A stretch of DNA of 64,000 nt, from contig NZ_LXQB01000023.1 of NCBI RefSeq assembly GCF_004421185.1, positions 21,569 through 85,568 of the forward strand, written 5' to 3'. Each line of letters opens with the position of its first letter. Position 1 is the stretch's first letter. The notes beneath the pieces were generated by a model, which saw nothing but the letters and a program-made list of their open reading frames with translations, was not told the origin of the DNA and ran no database searches. The position numbers and the translations under genes were made by a program. The DNA is from Methylacidiphilum sp. Yel. Its GTDB lineage: Bacteria; Verrucomicrobiota; Verrucomicrobiia; Methylacidiphilales; Methylacidiphilaceae. Shown here piece by piece: positions 25,586 through 35,181 of the stretch.

Positions 25586-27154
25586 TTAATTCAAAGGCAC
25601 TAATGCCCCCTGTCGAATAAGAGCATCTTCTTTTTTGGTTGGATGAATCAATCCAGCATTGACCTTTCTAAGATATTCTTTGAAATAACTCACAGCGGCC
25701 TTTTCAATATATTCATAAGCAAACCTATCAACGGTCTCTATGCCAGCTTTCTCCAAAGCTTCTTTCGGGCATGATCCTATTTTTGCCACAAACACAGCAA
25801 CACAATCCCTTATAGCCCGAATAACAGTTTCAAGCGCCTCCTCTTCTCCATAACCGCCCTGGCAATAGAGATCGACTCTCCGATGACCGATGAATTTCGA
25901 GCCTTTCGTACTAAGCTCATAAATTTGGAATTCCTTAGCATGCCCAAAATGCTCGTTGATTTTGCCCCCACCTTTGGTGGCTACAGCAACCAAAATCTTA
26001 AGTTCACTATTTTCCTTAGCTATTTCTTTTAATTCCTTTTCTCTTTCCGCCACTCTCTTTTGCCTCTCCTGCTCCACTTGCATTTTGTAGGCATTTCTCG
26101 TTTCTATATCGTAATTCAGCTCAATGGAGGCGATCTTCTCTTTGGTAAATTCACTACTCCTATCTTCCCCAAGCAATCCAACCGCATCGGCGCGGCATTG
26201 CCTGCAATGCCTCATCATGTTCATCTGTCCTTCACATTTGTCCTGCAGCGCTTTCAATTCCTGTGCTGTCGGCCCTCTCTGTCCTGTCAACCCAAAGTAT
26301 GTTCCATGCTCAGGTGCCGAAATAAGGGGCATGATATTATGGAGAAAAGCTCCACGTGATTTCACAGCTTTATTAACCTCTATTAAGTGTTCGTCGTTAA
26401 TCCCCGGGATCATTACCGAATTGATCTTGCAAAGGATCTTTTCAGCCGTAAGCATCTCTAATCCTTCTAATTGTCTTTCCGAAAGAATCTTCGCTGCCTC
26501 TTTCCCTTTATATCTTTTATGTTTATAAAACACCCAGGGATAAATTTTCTCCCCCACCTTTGGATCTATCATATTGATCGTAATGGTTACATGATCCACA
26601 TTGAAATCCTTGATTCGTTTCACATACTCGGGTAATGCTAGACCGTTGGTTGAGAGACAAAGCTTTATATCTGGAGCTTTCTTTGCTACAAGCTCAAAAG
26701 TTTTAAATGTCTTATCCGGATTAGCTAAAGGATCTCCTGGACCCGCTATCCCAAGAACAGTCATCTGAGGAATGAGAGAGGCAACAGCTAAAACCTTCTT
26801 AGCTGCTTCTTCTGGGGTAAGCTTTTCGCTTACTACCCCTGGTCGGCTTTCATTCGCACAGTCATACTTTCTGTTACAATAATTGCATTGAATATTACAT
26901 GCCGGCGCCACAGCCACATGCATCCGCGCATAATAATGGTGCGCTTCTTCGCTATAACAGGGATGATTTTTTACTTTTTCCCAAATTTCCTCGGGAAGAT
27001 CTCCTGCTCCCGCTCCAGAGCCACAACTCGATTTTCCGCTGCCTCCCTTCGAACCGCATCCTTGATGCTGAATAGTGGAAGTAACGGAAAGTCCCAAGGC
27101 TTTCAAACGCTGAAAATTCTTTGCTTTCGGAGTTTGGGTCAAAGCAGCAGTCAT
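25586..27154 (-). CDS. nifB: NifB, radical SAM FeMo-cofactor precursor synthase
   Basis: At 522 residues it has the radical SAM cluster motif CNIQCNYC (near 100), preceded by a Cys/Gly-rich stretch and [16 protein letters not shown], and a C-terminal NifX-like domain ([30 protein letters not shown]). NifB fuses two [4Fe-4S] clusters and inserts carbide to make NifB-co. It is the first gene of a nine-gene operon under a perfect sigma-54 promoter (27189-27204) with two NifA boxes. Confidence 0.96.
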   Translation of the reverse strand: MTAALTQTPKAKNFQRLKALGLSVTSTIQHQGCGSKGGSGKSSCGSGAGAGDLPEEIWEKVKNHPCYSEEAHHYYARMHVAVAPACNIQCNYCNRKYDCANESRPGVVSEKLTPEEAAKKVLAVASLIPQMTVLGIAGPGDPLANPDKTFKTFELVAKKAPDIKLCLSTNGLALPEYVKRIKDFNVDHVTITINMIDPKVGEKIYPWVFYKHKRYKGKEAAKILSERQLEGLEMLTAEKILCKINSVMIPGINDEHLIEVNKAVKSRGAFLHNIMPLISAPEHGTYFGLTGQRGPTAQELKALQDKCEGQMNMMRHCRQCRADAVGLLGEDRSSEFTKEKIASIELNYDIETRNAYKMQVEQERQKRVAEREKELKEIAKENSELKILVAVATKGGGKINEHFGHAKEFQIYELSTKGSKFIGHRRVDLYCQGGYGEEEALETVIRAIRDCVAVFVAKIGSCPKEALEKAGIETVDRFAYEYIEKAAVSYFKEYLRKVNAGLIHPTKKEDALIRQGALVPLN

Positions 27155-27188
27155 CGAGTACCTCCTTTATTGTTTTTTAAAGGATTCG

Positions 27189-27204
27189 AGCAAAAGCTGT
27201 GCCA
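27189..27204 (-). promoter_or_regulatory. Sigma-54 promoter for the nifB operon
   Basis: The minus strand reads TGGCACAGCTTTTGCT, a perfect -24/-12 site with GG and GC ten bases apart. The GC is about 35 bases from the nifB ATG. Confidence 0.93.
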
Positions 27205-27323
27205 ATTCTTCTCCTTGATTGAGACAACCTCTCTGTTTGTCTTTTCCTTTATTGGTGTTGCGTGCCAACCTATTTCATCGATTCTAGAGATTCGTTGATC
27301 CAGCTCTCATAGAAGAAGCGTCG

Positions 27324-27339
27324 TGTAGGAATTGGTACA
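27324..27339. promoter_or_regulatory. NifA upstream activator sequence (TGT-N10-ACA), box 1
   Basis: TGT at 27324-27326 and ACA at 27337-27339 with exactly ten bases between, about 120 bases upstream of the nifB -24 element. Confidence 0.8.
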
Positions 27340-27356
27340 AAAGCTGGTAGGAATGT

Positions 27357-27372
27357 TGTGATAAAACACACA
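27357..27372. promoter_or_regulatory. NifA upstream activator sequence (TGT-N10-ACA), box 2
   Basis: A second TGT-N10-ACA, 33 bases from box 1 (three helical turns), about 153 bases upstream of the nifB -24 element. Paired, helically phased boxes are common for NifA. Confidence 0.8.
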
Positions 27373-27438
27373 CTCCCTCAGCTAAATTGTAAGGTTTAGC
27401 ATTATAAATTTATTTTTATTTGCTTATTACAAATTCCG

Positions 27439-27469
27439 TTGACTCTGGACTATAGTCCAACCTTTAGAT
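27439..27469 (+). promoter_or_regulatory. MerR-type promoter/operator of merA
   Basis: A -35 (TTGACT, 27439-27444) and -10 (TTAGAT, 27464-27469) are separated by 19 bases. The spacer contains the dyad GGACTATAGTCC. The over-long spacer with a central dyad is the hallmark of MerR-activated promoters. Confidence 0.82.
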
Positions 27470-27509
27470 TGCCTACAAAAGAGCAATATGCAGAAGGAGG
27501 CCTACTACA

Positions 27510-29162
27510 GTGAAATTCAATGTTTTTCTCCAGATTGAAGGGATGAAATGCGAAGATTGTGCAACGCATCTTCTAAGAGCTCTTCAAAAACTCCAAGGGA
27601 TTGAAAAAGTTCAGATGACTGATTGGCGATCCAAAAGAGCCAACCTTGTTACTACCCAGCAATGGAACGAGCAGGAAGTTCTACAAACAATCGAAGCATT
27701 AGGTTACCAGGGCACTGTCATCGAACGGATGCCAATAGGAATGGACAGCGAAGAGAGGAGCAAAGCTTATGATCTTTTGATTGTAGGTGGAGGTTCTGCT
27801 GCCTTTGCTGCTGCAATAAAAGCAAGTGAACTAGGAGCGAAGGTTGGGATCGTTGAATCTGGGGTCATTGGAGGTACCTGTGTCAATGTGGGCTGCGTCC
27901 CGTCAAAATTCCTTATTCGAGCCGCTGAAGTTTACACAATGGCAAGGAACCCTCGGTTCGCAGGTTTAGGACCTTGTAATATGCCCTTAGACTGGGCACA
28001 ATTGTCCGATCAAAAAGAAAAATTGGTCAGCATGTTGCGGATGCAAAAATACCTCCATCTTTTGGATGTCTACCCAAATATTTCTCTTATCGAGGGAAAG
28101 GCAAGATTGATGGCTGGCAACCAACTGATCGTTAATAATAAAACCTATACTTCAAGAAAAATTCTGTTAGCCACTGGTTCCTCTCCGTCTATCCCTCCGA
28201 TTCCTGGGTTAAAAGAGACAGGTTTTCTCGATAGCACCACTGCCTTAAGTGTAAAAACTCTGCCCTCTTCTCTTGCCATAATTGGCGGAGGAACTATAGG
28301 ACTAGAACTTGGACAGATGTTTGCCCGCTTTGGCGTTAAGGTACATATCATTGAGGCCCTCCCCTCAATTGCCATGAGCGAAGAACCTGAAATAAGAGAG
28401 CAACTTAGCCTATGTTTGAAAGAAGAAAGGATTGAACTCTTGACAAACACTCAGGTGCGCTATGTGGAAAAAACGGGAGAAAATGGCTGTTTTATTTCTA
28501 TCCAAAACGGGAAAAAAGGAATTGGATTGAGGGTGGAGAAAATTCTTGTCACAACAGGTCGTAGTCCCAACACAGCAGAGCTAGGACTCGAAGAAGTTGG
28601 AGTCAAAAAGGGAAGTCGTGGAGAAATTCTTGTTGATTCCTTTCTACGTACCACCAATCCAGACATTTATGCCGCCGGAGATTGTGCAGGCTTTCCGCAG
28701 TTTGTTTATGTATCCGCTTACACTGGAGGAATCGCTGCAGAAAATGCTATTAAGGGAGCTAAACGATCAATTGATTTTTCAGCTCTACCCAGAGTGACTT
28801 TCACCGATCCACAGATCGCAAGTGTTGGCTTAACCGAGGCTCAAGCAAAAAAAGAAGGATTGAATGTTGTTACTTCGATTTTTCCGTTCAAAGAGGTTCC
28901 AAAGGCTATCATTTCTTTGGATACTAGAGGATTAATTAAGCTTGTAATCGAAAAAAACACAGAAAAACTTCTAGGGGCTCACTTGCTTGCTGCAGCAGCT
29001 GGAGATTTTATTCAGGAGGCCGTTGTTGCTCTCCGACATGGATTAACCATACAAGACATAGTGGATGGCTTCCATCCCTATCTAACAATGAGTGAAGCAA
29101 TAAAACTGGCTGCACTCTCATTTAAAAAAGATGTCGGACATCTTTCCTGTTGTGCCAGTTAG
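27510..29162 (+). CDS. merA: Mercuric reductase with N-terminal heavy-metal-associated domain
   Basis: The 550-residue flavoenzyme begins with an HMA domain carrying GMKCEDC (metal-binding C-x2-C), followed by the FAD motif IVGGGSAAFAAAIKA, the redox-active GGTCVNVGCVPSK, an NADPH fold (IIGGGTIGLELGQ), AAGDCAG and the C-terminal vicinal cysteines LSCCAS that carry Hg(II) to the active site. It reduces Hg(II) to Hg(0) in the cytoplasm. No merT or merP transporter is nearby. The start at 27510 is a GTG or equivalent following AGGAGG. Confidence 0.94.
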   Translation: MKFNVFLQIEGMKCEDCATHLLRALQKLQGIEKVQMTDWRSKRANLVTTQQWNEQEVLQTIEALGYQGTVIERMPIGMDSEERSKAYDLLIVGGGSAAFAAAIKASELGAKVGIVESGVIGGTCVNVGCVPSKFLIRAAEVYTMARNPRFAGLGPCNMPLDWAQLSDQKEKLVSMLRMQKYLHLLDVYPNISLIEGKARLMAGNQLIVNNKTYTSRKILLATGSSPSIPPIPGLKETGFLDSTTALSVKTLPSSLAIIGGGTIGLELGQMFARFGVKVHIIEALPSIAMSEEPEIREQLSLCLKEERIELLTNTQVRYVEKTGENGCFISIQNGKKGIGLRVEKILVTTGRSPNTAELGLEEVGVKKGSRGEILVDSFLRTTNPDIYAAGDCAGFPQFVYVSAYTGGIAAENAIKGAKRSIDFSALPRVTFTDPQIASVGLTEAQAKKEGLNVVTSIFPFKEVPKAIISLDTRGLIKLVIEKNTEKLLGAHLLAAAAGDFIQEAVVALRHGLTIQDIVDGFHPYLTMSEAIKLAALSFKKDVGHLSCCAS

Positions 29163-29532
29163 CAAGGAGCTGATCCTTTGCTAGCCAATGTTTTTGTTGC
29201 TCCTTCATGAGGAATCATAAGCCAAAGTAGCCAATAATATTGGAAGACTCATAGTCTCTCCAACAGCTGCGATAGAAACTAACTTCATTAGGTCTCCAGT
29301 CTCAATTTTCTGACTCTTTCTTTTGAATCCCTATCCTCTTTCTGGCCGTAGCTGAAGAGGCAGGCATAGGAGAATCCTCCAGCGCTTTGCAGTATTGGCG
29401 GATTAAACTACATTGGAGGCAATTTCATCAAATCTTAGCCTCGCTGTCCGCTAGCAACTTTTCTTTCCAACGTTTAGTGGTTATCAAGAGAGAGGTTAAC
29501 TTATCCTTAAAAAAAAACTCGCTTAGTGGAGT
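29163..29532. other. Gene-free stretch between merA and merR
   Basis: No ORF with coding character was seen. An imperfect inverted repeat (AGCAAGGA/TCCTTTGCT, about 29161-29182) directly after the merA stop could be part of a terminator, but it lacks a clear T-run. Nothing else recognised. Confidence 0.5.
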
Positions 29533-29952
29533 TTATGTTTCATGATCTTCCAAAGCCGAAAGAATTGGACAAGGCTTTTCGGTTCGGTTTTTTTGACAAC
29601 TATTTGCTAAGTTCTCAAGGCTCTCTTTTATTCTTCGGAGATCTTTTATTCTTTTTTCAAGATCTTCTATTTTCCTCTTGACCTTCTGCAAAACTCTTTG
29701 ACAGCTGCCTTCTTTAGGTAAAAAAAGAAGTTCTTTGACTTCATTTAAAGATAAACCTAGTTCCTTAGCTCGTTTAATAAAGCTTATGGTTTTTAAAGCA
29801 TTTTGATCGTAAAGACGGTAACCCGAAAGAGAACGTGCCGGCTTGGGTAGTAAACCTTTCCTTTCATAAAATCGAATGGTTTCCACTCCAACCCCAGCCA
29901 TATTTGCCACCTTACCAATGGTCAAAGGCCTGTTGATTGTTTTCTGATTCAT
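29533..29952 (-). CDS. merR: MerR, mercury-responsive regulator
   Basis: A 139-residue MerR-family protein: HTH LTIGKVANMAGVGVETIRFYERKGLLP, a dimerisation coiled coil, and three cysteines in the Hg(II)-binding pattern, one in GSCQRV and two spaced C-x8-C (CQKNRTEKPC). This pattern separates Hg-sensing MerR from CueR or ZntR. It is convergent with merA, not divergent as in classical mer operons, and its own promoter has MerR-type architecture. Confidence 0.93.
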   Translation of the reverse strand: MNQKTINRPLTIGKVANMAGVGVETIRFYERKGLLPKPARSLSGYRLYDQNALKTISFIKRAKELGLSLNEVKELLFLPKEGSCQRVLQKVKRKIEDLEKRIKDLRRIKESLENLANSCQKNRTEKPCPILSALEDHET

Positions 29953-29958
29953 GCAACA

Positions 29959-29989
29959 ATATAAACCCTAAACTAAACTTTAGGGACAA
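29959..29989 (-). promoter_or_regulatory. MerR-type promoter/operator of merR
   Basis: On the minus strand, -35 TTGTCC and -10 TTATAT are separated by 19 bases, with the dyad CCCTAAA/TTTAGGG in the spacer region. This suggests merR controls itself through the same distortion mechanism as merA, although the dyad sequence differs. Confidence 0.7.
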
Positions 29990-30091
29990 AAGAAAGCGTA
30001 TGAAATAATCTTTTGAACAAACTTTTGGATCGGATCAGAAAAAAATTTTTACTAAAAATTCCTTAGCTAGTATTAATTTCATCCAGTTGCG

Positions 30092-30499
30092 AGGGAAACC
30101 CTGGCATTCATGCCGGGGAGGGATAGCGCGGCGGCGTAAGCCGCCCCAGTTCCCGCCATCTCCTTCCTCCAATGCTATCTTGGTTCAGGCGGGCACGTCC
30201 ACGACCCATCAACCCTCCGCGCCCACTTTCCTAAGCCCTTAGGAGCCTTGTAATGCAGGCATCTCTGCCCCTCTCCCCTCAGGCATGTCTGCAACCGGCT
30301 CACCCCTCGCGGTGTCGGTAAGAACCTTCAGGCCTTTGCCCTTGCCCAGCATGATCCCCATCTTCCAGTGTCTGGGACTGAGGAAGCATCCCGGAGTGGG
30401 TCTTAACGACCTGTTGCAAACGTAGGGGACTGCCTACTGCTTTCCCTGTTCAAGATAGCTTGCTTTCACAAGCTCCGCCCTCTAGGGCGGGGTAGTTGA
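30092..30499 (-). ncRNA. HEARO/IscB-type omega RNA in a 0.4-kb element without iscB
   Basis: Read on the minus strand from 30499, the sequence has a perfect GC hairpin (CCGCCCT/AGGGCGG), the GCTTG-TGAAAG-CAAGC hairpin, a GTAGGCAGTCCCCTAC hairpin, then CCACTCCGGGAT and CCTCAGTCCCAGACACTGG. From memory, this order and these motifs match the scaffold of IscB guide RNAs (HEARO RNA). The element ends in the IS200/IS605-type right-end hairpin (30099-30118). No IscB, TnpA or TnpB ORF is present, so it is probably a non-autonomous element. The guide would be the sequence just above 30499, which is the end of ppa. Confidence 0.68.
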
Positions 30500-31063
30500 C
30501 TCTTTCCAATTTCTATACCGTTCTAAAGACTCTTCAATAATTGGGAAAGCTTCCTTAGCTGGGAGAAAGTCTTCTACTACCACCTTTTTATGTTCCAATG
30601 CCTTGTAATCCTCAAAGAATCGTCGGATAACCCGCAACTTATGGATGGGAAGTTCATGAATATCGTTCAAATGACTGTATTCTGGATCGCTTGTGAGCAC
30701 ACAAACTATTTTATGATCTAGTTGTCCCTGGTCTTCCATTACCATTAGCCCTATTGTCCGCGCATGCACTAATGTCATAGGCAAGACAGGCTCATCCCCA
30801 AGAACCAAAACATCCAACGGGTCTTTATCTTCTGCCAGTGTTTGAGGAATAAATCCATAGTTGGCCGGATAATAAACGGCTGAATAAAGTACCCTGTCTA
30901 AGCGTAAAAGCCCAGTTTCTTTATCCAACTCATATTTATTGGAACTACCTTTTGAGACTTCAATCACTGCATTGAATTGAGAAGGCAGCCCATTTATTCC
31001 AGGAGAAACGTCATGCCAGGGATGAGAAACACCCTGTCTGTGATATGTAAAAGAAGGCGTCAT
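30482..31063 (-). CDS. ppa: Inorganic pyrophosphatase, family I, with an insertion-derived C-terminus
   Basis: The 193-residue enzyme shows family I motifs: KYELDKETGLLRLDRVLYSAVYYPANYGFIPQT and EDKDPLDVLVL, whose aspartates bind Mg. It hydrolyses pyrophosphate in the cytoplasm and pulls biosynthetic reactions forward. The normal core ends at about ERYRNWKE; the last residues (Ser-Thr-Thr-Pro-Pro) and the TAG stop are read from the left end of the HEARO element. The stop lies inside the element's first hairpin. Confidence 0.93.
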   Translation of the reverse strand: MTPSFTYHRQGVSHPWHDVSPGINGLPSQFNAVIEVSKGSSNKYELDKETGLLRLDRVLYSAVYYPANYGFIPQTLAEDKDPLDVLVLGDEPVLPMTLVHARTIGLMVMEDQGQLDHKIVCVLTSDPEYSHLNDIHELPIHKLRVIRRFFEDYKALEHKKVVVEDFLPAKEAFPIIEESLERYRNWKESTTPP

Positions 31064-31525
31064 AAAAAAAAAGATTTAAACAGACTTTGACCACACATCT
31101 CAAGAATTCAAGCAAAAGGCTACAAGAATTTTGTTATCGTTACTCTTTTGTGAGCATAGGATGCTATAGTGTTCTTGTTCATCAAGGTATCCTTGATTTG
31201 AGATAAAAATTTTTTTTCAACTTTATCTATAGAGAGAATAGACGAAGCAATCAACGCCTGTTCTCTGCGCTAAAACGACTGATAGGCTTGCAATGCCTGC
31301 TACTTTTTTTTCCTCTTTAAGAAAGTTAAGCAGAGGAAAAACAAATTCTACGAAATAAACCTCTTGGCACTCCATCCGCGTTCCACTTCGGGTCGATTAC
31401 TAGTTTTGCTGATGATCCAGTTAATGCATGATTTGATGAGAGCAAAGAGCTGCTATCTTTCAACTTTTCCTCCTCCAGCCACCAAGAAAACACTCCAAAG
31501 CTTTATACTGGAAAAAAAAGCAATA
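31064..31525. other. Gene-free stretch between ppa and the nifX-associated gene
   Basis: A+T-rich with no convincing ORF or RNA gene. A weak sigma-54-like match on the plus strand (TGGCACTCCATCCGCG, 31365-31380) is discussed under rejected items. No terminator with a T-run was clear for the nifHDKENX operon. Confidence 0.5.
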
Positions 31526-31999
31526 TTATCCTTCGAATCTGGCAGCCTCAGGAAAGCGTGAAATCATTTCAATACCAAGGGTGGCGTATTTTGCTCCTGC
31601 TTCCCCCAGTTTTTCTAAAGAGGGATAACCAAATCGGTGTACATCACGCAATGTTTTATTAATAACAACCAGCTTTCCTCCAAAAAGAACCACCCTTCCA
31701 AAGCCTTCATGATGCATGCTCATCATCGGCACCACAAGAACACCCGTCTTTTTTTCTATTGTTAAGGCAACGGCATTAAAAAATAGTTCTATCCGCCATA
31801 GAATATCAGGATCGGGATCCCCAATAATAGGAATTTCCTTTCTTTTTTGAGCATCAATAATATAATCTTTCAGTAGTTCCTCATTTTTTTTCCCCTCCCA
31901 ATTTCCATATGTATCCTGAGCACGTAATTGATTGACAAGTTCAGTGATAAATTCTTCGATAAGCTCCGCGTCTATTTTTTCTTCCTTGAGTTTCATCAC
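31526..31999 (-). CDS. NifX-associated nitrogen fixation protein (DUF269)
   Basis: A 157-residue protein of the NifX-associated family: [42 protein letters not shown], and [14 protein letters not shown]. It is nearly always found directly after nifX, and its function is unknown. The start codon overlaps the nifX stop by one base, so they are coupled. It is the last gene of the nifH operon. Confidence 0.92.
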   Translation of the reverse strand: MMKLKEEKIDAELIEEFITELVNQLRAQDTYGNWEGKKNEELLKDYIIDAQKRKEIPIIGDPDPDILWRIELFFNAVALTIEKKTGVLVVPMMSMHHEGFGRVVLFGGKLVVINKTLRDVHRFGYPSLEKLGEAGAKYATLGIEMISRFPEAARFEG

Positions 32000-32397
32000 T
32001 ATTCCTCCTCGAAATTCAGAATTTTCTCTCTTCCCTTGTTCATAGCTTTTCTAAGCCAAGGGGGTGGTGTCCCATTAAGAATCTGCTGGAGTTTGACAAG
32101 AATATCTTTAATTGGTTCGCAGTTGTTAGACTTTATAGGATGGATACCTTTGGCTACTACCCTAGCAGCTCCTGATCCACCAATGGCTGCGACATAGAGG
32201 ATGGAACAATCTTTTATAGCTTCCAACTTGGGTTCTAATTTGTCCTCATTCCCATCCTCTTTAAGTTCTCCATCAAAACTAACCGTTTGTAGGTGTTGAT
32301 ACCCATCCTGGGAGACTTCATAAATAACGATATTTTTTGCCCACCCAAAATGAGCATCTACTCGATTCAAATCCTGTGTAGCAAATGCAATTTTCAT
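31999..32397 (-). CDS. nifX: NifX, FeMo-cofactor precursor carrier
   Basis: A 132-residue member of the NifX/NifB-C/NifY fold: [28 protein letters not shown] at the N-terminus and [23 protein letters not shown] later. NifX binds NifB-co and VK-cluster between NifB and NifEN. It lies three bases after nifN and is coupled to the downstream DUF269 gene. Confidence 0.94.
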   Translation of the reverse strand: MKIAFATQDLNRVDAHFGWAKNIVIYEVSQDGYQHLQTVSFDGELKEDGNEDKLEPKLEAIKDCSILYVAAIGGSGAARVVAKGIHPIKSNNCEPIKDILVKLQQILNGTPPPWLRKAMNKGREKILNFEEE

Positions 32398-32400
32398 AAT

Positions 32401-33744
32401 TCATCCAGAAAGGGAGGTAAAAAAATGGGTTCGTTCTTTCTCTTCTTCTTTTTTTTCTTCCTGTTCGATAAGCAAGTTGGTTATTTCAAAAAGGATGTTG
32501 CGGCTTCCTCGGTATCCCACGCTCAAGCGGTGAGCTGCTCCTACTCTATCGAACATGGGAAGGCCTATTCGGTAGAGAGGAATTCCCAGTCTTCGGGAGG
32601 CACCCCGACCGTGGGAATGGGTAAGAATGAGCTCTGTACCTTTGGCCATGGTTTCTAAGTCTTCCAGATCGCCAATGGTGACTGTTTCACAGGGCATATT
32701 GGGAAGAAGGACAGATTCTGTGGTAGTAATCGCCGCGGTAATTTTTGCTCCCATTTCGACAAGGAAATTCCCAATTGCCCACAACAGATCAGGCTCAGCA
32801 CCAAGGGCAATGGGAAGTCCCCCAAAATAAAATTGGCAATCGAGCATGGCATCGACAAGCTGGGATCTCTGGCGACGGTATTTATTGGGAACAGGTTTTT
32901 GAGTAATGCTTGAAAGCCTTTCTATAAAAAGATCGACCGAAGCTAATCCAGTGAGTCTTTCGAAAATAAAAAAAGGAACTCCTGTTTTGATTTCCAGAGC
33001 CATCGCAGCAGCGCGCATCTGTTCACCTATGGCAATGGTAACCTCCGATTTACCCATTTCTTTAAGCTTTTCTAATGGTGTCCCTCCAATCGTTGTAGGA
33101 GTAAAATCCTCGGGAAGATGCCCATCAAGCGATCCTGAAATATCGGGTAAAATGATAGCTCTGAGCCCAAAGTCTTCTACCATTTCCTTAATTTCTTCGA
33201 TATCTGCAGCTGACAGATGACTTCCGGCTAATATATTGATTTGGCCTTTAACAGTTTCAGAAGATTTTTCAACTAATACTTCGATCATTTTCGAAACGGC
33301 TTTTCCCCAACCATCTTGAAATGCTCCAACGAAGTCAGGAGTGGAGACATAAACTAGCTGACAGTCCTCAACCTCCGAATGCCTCTGGCGAACGACCTTA
33401 AGATAACTTTCCACATCATCCCCTTTGGTTTCAGTCAGTCCAGTCGAGCAGATTCCTATCAAAGCAGGTTTTGCTCGTTTATAAATGTTCACAATTGCTT
33501 GTTCTATATTCTCCAATCCGCCCATGATTGTCGTGACTTCATTCATTGCCGTTGTTTGCAAAGGAATCATCTCGCGAAAATGTCGAACAAAAAGCACGAG
33601 ACCAAAGGCGGTACACCCTTGGGATCCATGGAGCACAGGCATCGATCTATTAATTCCCATAAAGGCAAGCGCTCCCCCAATAGGCTGACTCAGCTTCAAT
33701 GGGCTCACCGAACAGGCCTTTTTGCTATGGATAATCGTTGCCAT
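32401..33744 (-). CDS. nifN: NifN, FeMo-cofactor scaffold beta subunit
   Basis: At 447 residues it has the NifN/NifK-like core: SPLKLSQPIGGALAFMGINRSMPVLHGSQGCTAFGLV, then ICSTGLTETKGDD. A cysteine in each supports the NifEN P-cluster-like [4Fe-4S]. NifEN is the scaffold on which NifB-co becomes FeMo-co. The C-terminal tail is rich in Glu and Lys (EQEEKKEEEKERTHF). It follows nifE by 15 bases. Confidence 0.94.
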   Translation of the reverse strand: MATIIHSKKACSVSPLKLSQPIGGALAFMGINRSMPVLHGSQGCTAFGLVLFVRHFREMIPLQTTAMNEVTTIMGGLENIEQAIVNIYKRAKPALIGICSTGLTETKGDDVESYLKVVRQRHSEVEDCQLVYVSTPDFVGAFQDGWGKAVSKMIEVLVEKSSETVKGQINILAGSHLSAADIEEIKEMVEDFGLRAIILPDISGSLDGHLPEDFTPTTIGGTPLEKLKEMGKSEVTIAIGEQMRAAAMALEIKTGVPFFIFERLTGLASVDLFIERLSSITQKPVPNKYRRQRSQLVDAMLDCQFYFGGLPIALGAEPDLLWAIGNFLVEMGAKITAAITTTESVLLPNMPCETVTIGDLEDLETMAKGTELILTHSHGRGASRRLGIPLYRIGLPMFDRVGAAHRLSVGYRGSRNILFEITNLLIEQEEKKEEEKERTHFFTSLSG

Positions 33745-33759
33745 CTTAATTTTTATCGG

Positions 33760-35139
33760 TTAGTCCCACGGAGCAGGAGTTCTTAAGGCCTCCCACAGAG
33801 GATTATTTAAAGTCCTATCAATCTGATCTACCAAATTGACCATGCCTTCATATCCAGCATAGGCATGATGTCTTTCCTGATTAATATCTAGCCAAGGAAC
33901 CTTCGCCTTTAATGCAACAAATTGAGAGCGGCCTCCGGAAAGCAAAATGTCCGCCTGGGCATCCTTAAGCATCTTATACATCTCCTTAGGCGTCATCTCT
34001 TCGATCAGGTGGGCTTCTTCTCCCATGATTTTTTTGATCCTTTGTTTATCTTCCTCCGTTGATTTTTTAACACTAGTCCCTACCACCACCATCCCCACTT
34101 CTTGCAAAGCCGAAACAACAGACCAAGATTTCACTCCTCCAGTGATCAATAAAACCCTTTTGCCAGATAACCTTTTTTTGTATGTTTCCAACTTTCTCCA
34201 TGCTTTCTGTTCCTCGTGTCTGATCAGAATTTCGGTCTTCGCCAGCAGTTCCTCCTCTGCCCCCCTTTGGACAAGAAGCGTAGCGATGTTTCTTAAAGCC
34301 TCACTCATATCGGAGATTCCATAAAAAGAGCCTTCAAAAAAAGGAATCCCATAGCGTTCTTCCATTTTTCTAGCGATATTGATCATCGCCTTGGAGCAGA
34401 CAAGCATTGCTGCTCTAGCCCTATGACAACTGGCAATTTCTTTGTAACGACTATCCCCTGATATACAGGCAGCAATCCTTATACCAAGTTGATCGAACAG
34501 CGGTTTTACCTGCCACAATTCCCCCGCTAAATTATATTCGCCAATGATATTGATATCATAGGGGGTAGTCACTTCTGGTTCTTCAGTGCCAATAACGTAG
34601 TCCAATAACGCTTCACCAGCTAACTTGTTACCAAGGTTTTTACTACCAGAAAAGCCAGGGGATTGAATCGGAACAACAGGGATCCCAAATTTCTCTTTGG
34701 CTGCCTTGCATACGGCTTCTAAATCATCGCCAATCAAGGCAGGAATACAGGTATTATATACGAAAACGGCTGGGGGTCTGTACTTTTCCACCACTTCCTT
34801 TATGGCTTTGAAAAGCCTCTTTTCTCCGCCATAAATAACATCCATTTCGTTTATATCTGTCGTAAAACCCAAACGATAAAGCTTGGAGCCGGAGGACTTG
34901 GAACCTCGGTTATCCCAGGAGTTCCCTTCACAGGCTATTGGACCATGGACAAGATGAACGACATCAGTTATAGGCTGCAAGGCGATTTTGGCTCCATCAA
35001 AGGCACAGCCTCCGGCTGCAGCCCCAGGCTGTAAGATCTTGGTGCAGCCTTTTTTTCGTTCTTTATCCGATTTCGAGCGGTTTTTTTGGCAGGCTGGCTC
35101 TTGAAACACCTCCTGGATTTTTGCCGATAGCGTCGTCAT
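33760..35139 (-). CDS. nifE: NifE, FeMo-cofactor scaffold alpha subunit
   Basis: The 459-residue protein contains [39 protein letters not shown] and [16 protein letters not shown], the NifE cysteine motifs, and a C-terminal [13 protein letters not shown] equivalent of the NifD His region. With NifN it forms the alpha2beta2 scaffold. It lies 42 bases after nifK in the same operon. Confidence 0.95.
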   Translation of the reverse strand: MTTLSAKIQEVFQEPACQKNRSKSDKERKKGCTKILQPGAAAGGCAFDGAKIALQPITDVVHLVHGPIACEGNSWDNRGSKSSGSKLYRLGFTTDINEMDVIYGGEKRLFKAIKEVVEKYRPPAVFVYNTCIPALIGDDLEAVCKAAKEKFGIPVVPIQSPGFSGSKNLGNKLAGEALLDYVIGTEEPEVTTPYDINIIGEYNLAGELWQVKPLFDQLGIRIAACISGDSRYKEIASCHRARAAMLVCSKAMINIARKMEERYGIPFFEGSFYGISDMSEALRNIATLLVQRGAEEELLAKTEILIRHEEQKAWRKLETYKKRLSGKRVLLITGGVKSWSVVSALQEVGMVVVGTSVKKSTEEDKQRIKKIMGEEAHLIEEMTPKEMYKMLKDAQADILLSGGRSQFVALKAKVPWLDINQERHHAYAGYEGMVNLVDQIDRTLNNPLWEALRTPAPWD

Positions 35140-35181
35140 TGTACTAGCCTCCTTGGCAGCCTTTTGTTTTATTGGTGATCC

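Noticed and set aside
29161..29182. Inverted repeat after merA as a rho-independent terminator.
   Set aside because: The arms are imperfect and no T-run follows.
31365..31380. Sigma-54-like match TGGCACTCCATCCGCG on the plus strand, pointing into the 3' end of the NifX-associated gene, with a short ORF (31364-31561) after it.
   Set aside because: The -12 half is weak compared with the six good sites, there is no NifA box or ribosome site, and the ORF overlaps a well-supported gene on the other strand. An antisense transcript cannot be excluded but is not supported.
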